Notes under the pieces: model-generated
The model's database searches: none
The model's input: only the letters and a program-made list of their open reading frames with translations
Told to the model about the DNA's origin: nothing
Translations under genes and position numbers: made by a program
Shown here: one piece after another, positions 12,581-22,923 of the stretch
How the letters are laid out: every line of letters starts with the position of its first letter
Position numbering within the stretch: the first letter of the stretch is position 1
Assembly (NCBI GenBank): GCA_009739215.1
Contig: VSJF01000001.1
Coordinates: 1,054,001-1,118,000, forward strand
DNA from: Floccularia luteovirens
Taxonomy: Eukaryota > Basidiomycota > Agaricomycetes > Agaricales > Squamanitaceae
Direction of reading: 5' to 3'
DNA: 64,000 bases

Positions 12581-12603
12581 GTGCACCAGAACGTCTGGTG
12601 CAC
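12581..12603. repeat. Perfect 23-bp palindrome
   Basis: GTGCACCAGA, a 3-base centre ACG, then TCTGGTGCAC: two exactly complementary 10-base arms. It lies inside the outer TIR element near its left end and contains a reverse copy of the CCAGACGTTC core of that element's terminal repeat. It could be a sub-terminal transposase site or a hairpin. Confidence 0.7.
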
Positions 12604-12720
12604 TTCGTATAGAGAACCCCCCATCGGTGACAGTGTTACCGTGATTGTAACAAAAATATAACTCAACGTGATGTACACGTGATTGATCATCATAAACGTG
12701 ATCAACGCGAATGTGATATA

Positions 12721-13228
12721 TCACTACGGGCGCCCATACCTGTTTTGGTCGGAAACAGGTATTATGAAAAATGTTTACTGTTTCTCACACTCTTTTTCGA
12801 GAACAAGATTTCCTGTTTCTGCCAGAAAAAAAATACAAAAAAGGTCATCTTTTTTTGAACTATTTCTGATAGAAACAGGTATTCTTTTTCTTAACCCTCT
12901 TCTACTAGAAACAGAAATTCTATTTCTAGCAGAAAAAAAAAGGAAAAAGAATACCTGCTAACAAAGGAACATGCCTTTTTCTGCTAGAAATAGATGCCTT
13001 TTTCTTTTTTTTTTCATCAGAAATAATATTTCTGTTTCTAGTAGAAAAAGAATCAGATAAAGAATACCTATTTCTACCAGAAATAGCTCAGAAAAATATT
13101 ATCTTTTTCTCTATCTTTTTCACCCAGAAACAGATAACCTTTTTCTCATAAAAAAAGGCCACGAGAAACAGAAAACATTTTTCATAATACCTGTTTCCGA
13201 CTAAAACAGGTATGGGCGCCTGTAGTGA
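12721..13228. mobile_element. 508-bp foldback MITE (inner, nested)
   Basis: The left end TCACTACGGGCGCCCATACC matches the complement of the right end apart from one base, and near-identity continues for over 50 bp from each terminus. Beyond that, the left and right halves remain roughly complementary to the middle near 12975, so the element is close to a full-length palindrome. The interior is made of variants of TTTCTRSYAGAAA and poly-A/T runs. TA flanks both ends (12719-12720, 13229-13230). It carries no coding capacity; the 92-codon open frame across it is an accident of the low-complexity sequence. It sits inside the outer element. Confidence 0.75.
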
Positions 13229-13429
13229 TAAACAATAACCTCACCTGCCATTTCTAGCCCTTGTATGCTAATTCTGAATGCGCTCGCCACGAGGCGCAAC
13301 ACATCCGTTCGGTTTATGTTTTCAGTTTTGAATCTCCGCACGGTCCGTCAGGACCGCCCGCCCTGAACGTCTGGGTACGAGACTACATATAGCTAGGTTC
13401 TACTTACAAAATGTATCTCTGCTCCAGGA

Positions 13430-15619
13430 ATGGTTTCTCTCCCCCTTTTCATCCTCTTCTCCACCCTGCTCTTTGTCCTGCACCGCTGGCGTAAACGAAT
13501 TTCCCGTGTTGTTCCTCTACCACCTGGTCCTGAAAAACTCCCTATTATTGGGAATGTATACGATATACCACATGAACAAGCATGGCTCACCTATACTGAG
13601 TGGAAGAAACAATTTGGCGATGTTATTTACATGGAAATATTCGGCACATCCACAGTTATTCTAAATTCTGTTAAAGCTACCACTGAGATCTTCGAAAAAC
13701 GATCTTCAAACTATGCTGATCGTCCGAGAATGGTCAGCTTTCATTAATATATTGTTCGATGCCCAGCTCACTCAAAACAGATCATGGCTAATGAACTCAT
13801 GGGATGGGGGTGGGATTTCGCACATATGCAATATTCTGACTGGTGGAGGTAATCAGACCGAAATCATATTGAAATCATTCTGATGAGACTCTGCCAAGGC
13901 GCCATCGGAAAACTTTCCATCAGTATTTTCAGCCACGAAAGTTAACTGACCTCGAACCAATTCAAAAAGAAGCGACGGTAACTCTGCTGCAGCAATTATA
14001 TCAATCGCCCCAGAACTATGCTCAACATATCCGCCAGTGCGCACAATAGTCATTTCAGAGGTTTATTCTGTACATTGACCTAACTGCTTATAGACACGCT
14101 GGGTCAGTGATATTACAAGTCGTCTACGGTTATGAGGCCCAAACCGAAAACGATTATTACGTCGCACTTGCCAAAGAGGCTATCAACGGTTTAGTTACAG
14201 CAGTACATGCAGGGTCGTACTTCGTTGATTATCTTCCTATCCTCAAATATGTCCCAAGCAAGTTTTCAATATAGCCATAACTATGATAACATTATAACTA
14301 AATCTGTAACAGACTGGCTTCCAGGAGCACATTTCAAAAGGCAGGCCAAGATCTGGGCCAAATCCACTTTTGCTATGAGAGACACACCATTTGAACTGGT
14401 GAAACGAACAATCGTTAGTTTATTGATCGATTAATATTATCCTTTCTGACGACTGTAGATGAACAGGCCGCTGGAACTGCAATTCCATCATTCGTCTCGA
14501 GAAACATCGAAAATATGAACTCGAAAGGATATGATCATAGTCAAGAAGAAGTGATCAAAAACTGTGCAGGAATTTCCTACCTTGGTAAGCTTTACACTTC
14601 AAAGTAACCAGAAATTCTTGTTCATCTCGGTTTCAGCTGGGTCAGATACCGTAAGCGAATAGCTCTTGGTGCATCTATCAATGTTTATGATACATTAGAC
14701 TGTCTCCGTCGTCCAAACATGGGTGTTGGCTATGGCACGTAACCCACATGTCCAAGCACTTGCCCACGCAGAATTAGATGCCGTACTAGGACATTCCTTG
14801 ACAAGATTACCTGACTTCAACGACAGAGCTTCCTTGCCTTACATCGAAGCCATGTTGTCCGAGACGCTTAGGTGGTATCCTGTGACTCCCTTGGGTCTGT
14901 CTATCTGTAGCAGCACATAAAACCTCACATTTTTCTAACCATAATCCCAGCTCTTCCACACCGAGCATTGAAAGATGACATTTATGATGGCTATTACATC
15001 CCAGCGGGTAAATACAAATCCGTTATAAAAATGACAAGAGAAATGCTAATTAAATTTTGGATAGGTGCAACGGTTATCGGTAACGCTTGGTAAGATACAT
15101 ATTTCAATAATCTTTGTTAGATGATGCCTCACTAGGGATCCAGGGCAATCCTTCATGATGAGGACTTGTACCCAGAGCCTTTTCATTTCAAACCAGAACG
15201 ATTCCTCAAAACAGAAGGTAAAAGCCTTCCACCCGACCCTGCTAGTATCGGTGCATTCGGATTTGGTCGTAGGTATGCTAATTTTCCCTGTCGTTAGCAG
15301 TATTACTGGCTTACTTACACTTCCGAAGAATCTGTCCTGGGCGTTATTTTGCATTGAACACTGCATGGATCGTCATTGTTTCCATACTGTCGTGCTTTGA
15401 CATTCTCAAACCACTTGACTCTGAAGGAAAAGAGTATGACCCTCCAATGGAATACACAGATGGAGCTGTCGTGTAAGTTCACTTAAGCTTTCGAATGTTT
15501 GAAGCTCAAATTATTCTAGTCATCCTAAACCGTTCGAGGTGCGTTTGGTTCCGCGGTCGAAAGAAGTAAATAACTTGCTTCGCACTGCAAAGGAGGAGTA
15601 CAAAAGTGGTAGTACATAG
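13430..15619 (+). CDS. Cytochrome P450 monooxygenase (intact tandem copy 2)
   Basis: Thirteen short exons splice into a complete microsomal P450 of about 500 residues. In order: an N-terminal membrane anchor (VSLPLFILFSTLLFVLHRW), basic residues and hinge PLPPGP, the WWRRHRK helix C block, I-helix AGSDTT near 14640, ExxR as ETLRW near 14868, PERF near 15194 and the heme loop FGFGRRICPG spanning an intron near 15275. The end is HPKPFEVRLVPRSKE with stop at 15617-15619. One intron (14258-14312) uses a GC-AG boundary. The type resembles the many Agaricomycete P450s annotated as O-methylsterigmatocystin oxidoreductase-like; substrate unknown. A transposon ends 46 bp before its ATG, which may affect its promoter. 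Confidence 0.85.
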
Positions 15620-15689
15620 TCATATTGTGACATTCACAAGATTCTTTTTGGATTTCCGTTTAAATATGCCAGGATATTGTCAACCGTTT
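13430..15689 (+). repeat. Tandem duplication unit, copy 2
   Basis: Partner of 10190-12364. It runs past the P450 stop into the last exon of the convergent D-2-hydroxyacid dehydrogenase gene (15634 onward), to about 15689. The dehydrogenase is complete only here, so this is the source locus. Confidence 0.8.
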
Positions 15690-16802
15690 GCGAATAAAAT
15701 ATCTGAAAATTGGTTGACGCAACCATCAGGTTTTATCCCACTTATGAGCGCATCTTCCCACTTACTTCATAACCTGTATCAGAAACATAGGCGTTATGAG
15801 GACTTAGAGTTACATTTTTTAGCTTCCTGATGGGGTGATCGAGAGGCAGAGGCTCGATTTCGAACACGTCTAGTCCCGCTCCAGCGATTTTGCCGCTGGA
15901 TAAGGCGTTGATCAGGGCACCTTCGTCAACCAGAGGACCTCTAGATGTGTTTATAAAGAATGCGGTAGGTTTCATAACTGCAAAATCACTTTCAGTAATG
16001 ATGTGACGGGTGCTCTCTGATAGCACCAAATGAATGGATACGATGTCGCTCTGACGGAATAGTTCTTCTTTCGTTGCGATAAACTCCACACCGGCAGCTT
16101 CTGCTCTCTCTGGTGTCAAGTTTTTGGACCATCCAATAACCCTCATATTGAATGCTTTAGCTATCTTATCAGATCAAAAGTAAGTATAGAGATATCGTAG
16201 AGGCGTTGAGTAAAATCAAGAGTGTACTCACCTTAGCTGTCATCATCCCAAGGTTACCTACACCAACTAATCCAAGTGTGCGTCCAGCCAGACCCATTGG
16301 GATGACGGTCTGCCACTGCGGCTCACCCCTCTTCGTATTGGCATCTTCCAAGGAGATGTACCTCGCAACGGCTAGGATAATTGCCCAGATGTGCTCAAGG
16401 GTTGATCCACGGCCTTCGGTTCCTGAGACTATAATACCCTTCTTTCTTGCATGGTCTACGTCGATACCCAAGTTTCGGAGTCCCGTTGTCGCTATTAGTC
16501 TGTGTATTGTACGGCTGTATAAGCAAAAGTTATGCTTAAGATAAGAAACTAGAAGCAAACCGTAATTTTGGCAATTTGTCGAGAAGGCTGGCTGGGAATT
16601 TTGTTCGTTCTCTCATAGCACAAATGATTTCATATTTCTTCAGTCGTTCGACAAGGAGATTTTCGTCAGAGATGTTGTCTCTATAAACCTCAATATGAAC
16701 TTTATCTTTAACAGGAGACCAGTCGGCGCTGGTTAACGCGACGCCTTGATAATCATCTAGTATAGCAACACGGACAAGGTGCGGTTCACTTCCAACAGAC
16801 AT
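15634..16802 (-). CDS. D-isomer-specific 2-hydroxyacid dehydrogenase
   Basis: NAD(P)-dependent oxidoreductase of the D-2-hydroxyacid dehydrogenase superfamily. The N-terminal substrate domain begins MSVGSEPHLVRVAILDDYQG. The Rossmann domain has GLVGVGNLGM (GxGxxG). Catalytic residues are visible: Arg in NTSRGPLVDEGAL, Glu in GLDVFEIEPLP and His in LSPHNAYVS. A final intron after DTGYE leads to IFYSQTVDNILAYLNGNPK and a TGA at 15634-15636; reading through the intron gives a spurious end. Start chosen at 16802 rather than an upstream in-frame ATG because the family begins here. Its stop codon is only 14 bp from the stop codon of the convergent P450. Exact substrate unknown. Confidence 0.9.
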
Positions 16803-16950
16803 CGGCCGATTGGTTTGATTATTGGGGGCCAACAAACATACCAAACTGTTTTTATAAGTGTAGATGTGGGAGAGCTGACAAATGTGGAGAATAAATTCAC
16901 GATAACGCGATTAGTGTCTAAAACGAGACAAGAGCTAATTAATATACAGC

Positions 16951-19900
16951 TTATGTATTGTTGTCAAATGGATACTGCAGAGGAAAATTAGTTCACAAAC
17001 ATATGAATTATCAAAGTGTAGAGAATACTGACCTCGAACGGTTCGGGAGGATCGGCCTCAGGACTATTTTCGTCCAACGAAATATGAGGTCCTGACGGCT
17101 GAGAACCAACAACATGTCCGCTGCCACCACTAGGAGCAGGCTCGGAACCAGGCTCAGCTGCTGGTTGGGCGGTAGGTTGCTCGAATTCTATGAATTCACC
17201 ATCCTCGTCTGGTCGAGAATCGGAAAGAATTAGGATCCCTCCACCTCCGCCATATTTCTCCGATCCCAGACCTGTGCTCATAGCCTTACCCACGGAAGTT
17301 GTGGGTGCTTTGCCTACTTTCGCAGGATTAGTTGATACTGATCGGACTGGCTGATAGCGATTGTCAGCTTGGAAAGATATGTATGGTAGTTGTGCAGGGG
17401 TAACACGCGAGAAATTAGGTCGTAGCTCGAAGTTCTCCACTTTCTTCGGCTGTTTTCCACTTGTTGATGCTGATACCTTGCCCTCTTCTGCGAGATTCAA
17501 GCTTGATCTGTTAATTGGGGATACATCGCCATCTTTTGGTGATGAAGAATCATCAGCCTTCATCTCCACGTCGGTTTCAACCTTTACATCAGGTTTTTCG
17601 TCCTAGAAGCAAATTATTTTACATAGTCGACGGTGATAAAACTATGATCACCCACAAGGTCCATAGTATCACCCTCAGCAGCAGCCTTTTTCTTCTCTCT
17701 TGCCTTGACCTTATTGGTTGTTGAGAGGACTGCTGTAACAACCTTAGTTACCGTTTCCTTCTTTGGAGGTTTTGTCGATGACGGGTATGCAAATAGGCTC
17801 GGTTTTGCATTTGACAGATACTCAAATTTGGGGACCTATAGAAACGTCAATCAAAGTGACCTTGTCTTCATAACTCTTTTCGACATCACCTTTAAGTCCC
17901 CGTTCAGTCCAATGATACCAGTTGGGGAAAATGCAAGGCAAGCACAGTGTGCTAGTGGGTACCAATACCAGAACTGGCAGAATAGCACCATACCAACGAT
18001 GGCACTGGTGTTTGCGCTCCCGGCACGACTCTGTAGACTAATAGTGACATTTCGTCCTCCAGCATCAATGAATCCCTGGCCAATAGCAGCTCCGAAACGA
18101 GCCATTGGATCTTCATGTTTATCTGTGATAACTTTATGATACTTCGACCGAGTTGAGGCCAGCGATGGTGAAGACGCTTCTGACTGTTCAACAAGTATCA
18201 TACCCAATGCAATATATGCGCCCTGTCGCACGAAGTCTACACTATCTTTCGTCATTGGTTCCAGAATTTCAACGGCATCCTGAAGAAAATCAGTTATTAT
18301 CAGGAGCTGTTCCTCTGAAGGAAAAGCTAACCTCAAGGCCAGTACCAGCGCATGCAATACCCAAGGCAAGGGTGGCACCACAGCGTACATGAGCGTTATA
18401 ACTCTCACTCAGAAGCTGGACAATCCGTGGTACTTGTCCAGGGTTCTTGAAAAGCAGGAATGCAATAGCAGTGACGGCCGCTCTGCGAACATCATCAGAT
18501 GTGTCAGAAACAGCTATGTGCAGAAGTTTGCGGACGGCATCGTTGTTCGAAGTGCCAGCATACGCCAGCGCTAATGTATACACGCCTCCATATCGTAATA
18601 TGGGGTCCTGCGTCAATGTCAGCTAGCAAATGGTCTGATTCCAGATATCGACTCACTTTCTCCGCCAATAATAATTTTATGGTTTCATCGGCCTCTTCTT
18701 GTCTACTGTAATAGACCAGTGCGGTTCCCACAGCTAGTCCACGGATGATCTTTTCATGTTGTGTCTCACGCGCATATTGTAACATTTCATTTACAGGTTC
18801 TGAGGCGGCCGTTCCCAACATGACGAGTCCCATCGCATATCCGGAGGCTTCGCCTGCAACTGCTGAGTCCATGAATAATACATTCTTAAGGTCTTCAAAC
18901 GTTTCTGGATTTTTTGAACCCATTGCAGCTACACCAAGCCCTAGTGCCGCACCATGTTGCACAACTTCACCTTGAGATGCTTTGAGTGTATCACGCAGGT
19001 AGGTTATAACGCTACTGCCACAACCAGCGTTCATCAAGCCCAGCGCATACAAAGCACCGCCTTCAGAGTATGATGCACCCTGCACATTGCTCTCTCCACC
19101 ACTTTGTGGGAGGTAAGGGCCAAGAATAGTCATGCCTTGTTCAAAGTAACCTTTGTGGATGACCCCCAAGCCTGCTGTTGCAGAGAATTTGGACCAATTT
19201 GATGCTAATCCAAGCCATTCAAGGTTTTCTCGCAGGAAAACGTCCGACGTTGTCCCTGCGTGCATAAAGGCATTTTGGAGTGTCAAAGCAGTGTGATAGA
19301 CAGAGGAACGCGGTTCAAGAGCATCCTAGAGACAACTAATCAGCGAAGTCAAAAAGCGGAGTTCGGGGGAAGTACTTTTGTAGTTTTCAATATCAGTAGG
19401 TCTGTTTGGTTGTTACGTTTGAGGAATTCAAGATAGAGTTTAACGGATTCCCTTCCGGTAAGTATATTCCGCAGTTTGTCATAGATATCCTTTGTTTTCT
19501 AGCATATATAGTTTAAGGTCTAAACCAATGGACAGAAATTGGTTACTTACATCACCTTCTGGAAGATTGTTACCTACAGCATCCAAGAAGTCTTGAGCAC
19601 CACCTTCAACCAAATCAAACGCAAACTGATACGCAAGCAACTTTTCAGTTGTCACAAGTGACGTCAGAAGTGGTACGGTTAATGCGGGGTCGCTGAGGGT
19701 AACAAGAAGACGGGTAAGAGAGTGTACATGAGATGACCTAGCACCGATTGTTGGTTTCGGGAAGAGGGGGAATAGATGGCGAAGAACTTCGTTACGGTAA
19801 GAAAGTGAGAAACCAGTGTCAAGGGCAGCTTCCATGGCGTATGATAAGAGTAGGGTATCCTGGGTCTGTGAGTATATTACAGAAATAATATCGAGACGAT

Positions 19901-20556
19901 GGGACTCCAAAGCAATGCCAATAGCCTATGGAAATAAAGGGTCTGTGGATCGTCAAGGGAAGGATGAAGTTTGACAATACCTGCTTGTATTCGCCCTGTG
20001 ATATACATCGCTCGAAAATACCTTCAATTATACCTTGTAGACGGGGGTCGATTTTTGTTTTACTCCCTGATACATCTTCAGAGCGTGCCTGGATATATTG
20101 GTCAATGGCTTTAGCTGTATGCGTAACACAAATATGAGGTACTTTCGAAAGAATGCGCGTAAAATTACTGACATAACATTGTTTCCATGTACTCTTCAGA
20201 CCCAAATGTACGAGCCTCTTCTTGGAACGCGTCACCAGCGCCGAGAGCGAAGGAGAGTGCTTCATCGTATTCGCCAAGGAAGTAATAAACTTTACTCGCG
20301 AGCAATGCAGCGAGATCGCGGGCTGACTTGGGCATTTTATCTGTGTGGTGCAAGGTTTCACTGAAATGAGGGTTGAATTTATTTGCGCAATGAAATTAGA
20401 TAAAATAAGCTACATTACTGCAATATGCTCTGAAATTTCGGCCCAGAATTGGGGAACAAGAGGGGTGAGTGCCTTGAGAGCATGCTGTTTGAACAATGGG
20501 TCTGGTTCTGATAGCAAAGCGAGTACGCCAGCGGCAGAGGACTGTTGGCGGAACAT
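16951..20556 (-). CDS. RPN2: 26S proteasome regulatory subunit Rpn2
   Basis: Largest base subunit of the 19S proteasome cap (PSMD1/Rpn2), scaffold for ubiquitin receptors. Begins [19 protein letters not shown] at 20556. The central PC repeats are evident ([46 protein letters not shown]). A charged region with [16 protein letters not shown] follows. The C-terminus is PPEPFE joined across a last intron (near 17029 to 16975) to YPFDNNT, the hydrophobic-acidic tail expected for this family. Intact over several exons. It shares a 165-bp divergent promoter with COX13. Confidence 0.93.
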
Positions 20557-20721
20557 GGGGAATAGAGGGAGAGAGAGACTGTATAGTACTTAAGAGGTGA
20601 CGCGTCCCCTTTGCGCTCTTGCCAGTATCACCCTGCGATCCAAACAAAGCCAAACGTACCTCCGGGATATTCCTTCGAACAACTCTTCACTCCGTTTCTT
20701 TTTGCTAAATCACTTTCAACA
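20557..20721. promoter_or_regulatory. Bidirectional promoter region, RPN2 / COX13
   Basis: 165 bp between divergent start codons. Contains ACGCGT at 20600-20605 (MCB-type core). I see no obvious Rpn4-type PACE element (GGTGGCAAA) here. Shared control is inferred from the spacing only. Confidence 0.4.
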
Positions 20722-21315
20722 ATGTCTTTCCTTCCTCGCTCTTCTCTAAGAGCAATTGCACGCGCAGTGCCGCGTACTCAAGTTCGCCGCCTTGCCACAG
20801 AGGAGAACTCTGCTATGCAGACGTATCTTGCACATGAGGCTGCGAAGAAGGCCCACGCAAAAGGTCAGCTTTCTTTTTCTGTTAATGTATACCATACCTT
20901 AACCTCCTATAGAAACCACGGATCTATGGAGGAAAATCAGGTTTGGAGTTAAATTCTGAATATGTTTATATGCTAAATGGAATCCTCAAGTTACTACGTC
21001 TGCATACCTGCCAGTTCGTGCATGGATTCATAAGGTCCAATTGCCCATCTGACGATATCTGTACAGTCATTGTGTGCTCTGCATGGGTGTACAACGCCGA
21101 GAAGGAGCATGCAGCCCATATGGAACATCTCATTCACGAGAACGGTGGTATTCTTCCACAACCTCCGGCTTACGAATATTTGAACAAGAGAGGCAAACCT
21201 TTCCCGTGGGGAAATAACTCCTTATTTTTCAACAAGGAGGTATGTATATTTCTGCTTTGATATTGTGTTCTACTCACCTTTTTGTCAGGTCAATAAGGAT
21301 ATGGAGGAAGCTTGA
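20722..21315 (+). CDS. COX13: Cytochrome c oxidase subunit VIa (Cox13)
   Basis: Small accessory subunit of complex IV in the mitochondrial inner membrane. It starts MSFLPRSSLRAIARAV, a basic mitochondrial presequence with RRLATEE near the cleavage region. A single membrane helix follows (YYVCIPAIIVCSAWVYNAE), recovered by splicing a 28-nt exon (20913-20940) and a 23-nt exon (20991-21013). The intermembrane domain holds HMEHLIHENGG, YEYLNKRGKPFPWG and NNSLFFN, all typical of Cox6a. Ends VNKDMEEA at 21315. Two unusually short exons make it easy to mis-annotate. Confidence 0.9.
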
Positions 21316-21983
21316 ACTTAGAAACCTGTCAATTTTGTAGACGAACTCGGCAAAAATATATCTTATTCTCCTCAAGATATATCTTGCTGTTCTAACAATA
21401 ACTTCTGCTTGAATTGCGGAGCCATGGTGATTCGTACCCTTAAAATGGTATTTCTGGTTCTCTATGCGTCATTTGGCGTCCTGAAAATATACCTGCTATC
21501 CATGAATTGGGAATTAGTTTGCCTGATGTGTAACAGACTGAACGGATCAACTCAACGTTTCGTGGCCGTATTAATGAAACATACTTATCGAGTCTTTGGC
21601 GCGTTGTCATGAATAGAGCTAACACCATGACAGGCTCCAAAACATCTGATTTTCCGCAATTCTGCTGCACTACAAGATTGAATTTTAAGCCTGACATTAC
21701 GAAGCTGATAGAATACTAACCATGGCAACGCCCTCTATGTGTGAACCGATTGACCAATCAGACTCACAAGATCTTGATAAAAATGTATACATTCAGGATA
21801 AAATTACCACTGTAAAGAACGAACGGTAAATACGTATAGGAAGTAGGCTACGAGAGTTCAAAAGTCCAATAGTTCAATGCGAAAATATGAAGGAGATTGT
21901 AGGGTACATGTAGTGCCTATTAACAAAAATGGCATTACATCGGCGTCACTTTTTTCAGATCTGAGACAGAAATCACAATGTGA
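21316..21983. other. Intergenic, no gene seen
   Basis: 668 bp between convergent COX13 and the GPI-type protein gene. Only short accidental frames; no tRNA cloverleaf, no repeat and no conserved coding segment that I can see. Confidence 0.5.
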
Positions 21984-22730
21984 TCAGAGAGTGATCGCGG
22001 CGCCGAGAAGTGTGCTGAGGATAACTGCTCCAGTACCAACCATCAAGGAAGAGTTGATTACGAATGGTTTTACTGAGCCAGCTGCATTGGGGACGGCAGT
22101 GGCAGACGAGGCGATTGACGAAGCAGCTGAACCGGCCGCAGCTGTTGCCTTAGTGAATACGCTCCCAAATGTGGAGACAACAGCACCAGCGCCGGACGTC
22201 GCAAGGGTGAAACCTTCACCGCCTTCTGAGGTGACAACGGTAAACACCGAAGCACCAATTGCTGCAAAATTTGAAATTGAGTGAGCCAAAGTAGATTTTG
22301 TCAACATGCAATCTTTGCGTACATTCAACGGAGGTTAAGATTTGTCCCCCTTTGCTTGTCACCTGGCTGGCTACGCTAGCACCCACACTTGTCACCTCGC
22401 TGGCTACACTGCCAACTACACTTGTTGCCTCACTGGCAATACTGGCTCCAATGCTTGTCGCATCGCTGAAGATAGAAGGTACTGGAGAGTATGTCAGTCG
22501 CAATGATTGTCTGCAAAATAAAACACGTACTGTCTTGTGTTGCAATGGATGCAACAGCAGATGTTACCGAATTGAAGACACTGTCGACTATGATATAATA
22601 GCATGATTAACACTGCATAAAAAACACAGGGGAAAGGACAAGACTAACTTTGTCTATTTTCCAACTCTGGTGCAGCACTGACAGATGCGAAAACAGCAAA
22701 AAGAGCAAAGAAAACGAAGTTGGCACGCAT
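21984..22730 (-). CDS. Small secreted Ser/Ala/Val-rich protein, GPI-anchor type
   Basis: No named family recognised. The first exon gives a clear signal peptide (MRANFVFFALFAVFASVSAA) followed by PELENRQ. After introns near 22647-22587, 22529-22481 and 22322-22262 the mature part is low-complexity Ser/Ala/Val/Thr, with a degenerate repeat of about 11 residues (ASIASEATSVV, GSVASEVTSVG, ASVASQVTSKG). The C-terminus is a small-residue and hydrophobic stretch (SSLMVGTGAVILSTLLGAA) ending in ITL without a basic tail, as in GPI attachment signals. A cell-wall or surface protein is the likely role. Splice sites are by eye; the unspliced frames agree with the exons chosen. Confidence 0.7.
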
Positions 22731-22923
22731 TGTCAGTGAGGAGAGAAAAGAAAGTGGAGAAATTAAGGGACAGCAAAAGGAAGAAAGAATTTATATGAAA
22801 AAGTGATCACGGGCTGTCAACAAATGAATAGATTAGATAATACTAAATAGATAAGATCAAATTGACAGCACTTTGCACCCAGTGTGCCAAGTAACTGCTG
22901 CGTCCTGTGTAAGATCATTATCT

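Larger units (their letters stand above)
12511..13383. mobile_element. Non-autonomous TIR element (outer), TA-flanked
   Basis: Terminal inverted repeats GTCTCGTTCCCAGACGTTC at 12511-12529 and its complement at 13365-13383 differ at one base of 19. The element is flanked by TA on both sides (12509-12510 and 13384-13385). Patchy inverted similarity extends inward (GCGGAG and TCAAAACT shared). TA flanks are typical of Tc1/mariner/pogo-type insertion, but no transposase is present, so this is a MITE-like element of about 360 bp once the inner insertion is removed. Its right end lies 46 bp upstream of the intact P450 start codon. Confidence 0.65.

Noticed and set aside
12683..12961. 92-codon open frame
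   Set aside because: It crosses the end of the foldback element and its A/T-rich interior; composition only reflects low-complexity transposon DNA.
12719..13230. CACTA-type transposon, because the ends read CACTAC
   Set aside because: CACTA elements make 3-bp target duplications; the 3 bases beside CACTAC/GTAGTG are not direct repeats, while TA fits on both sides.
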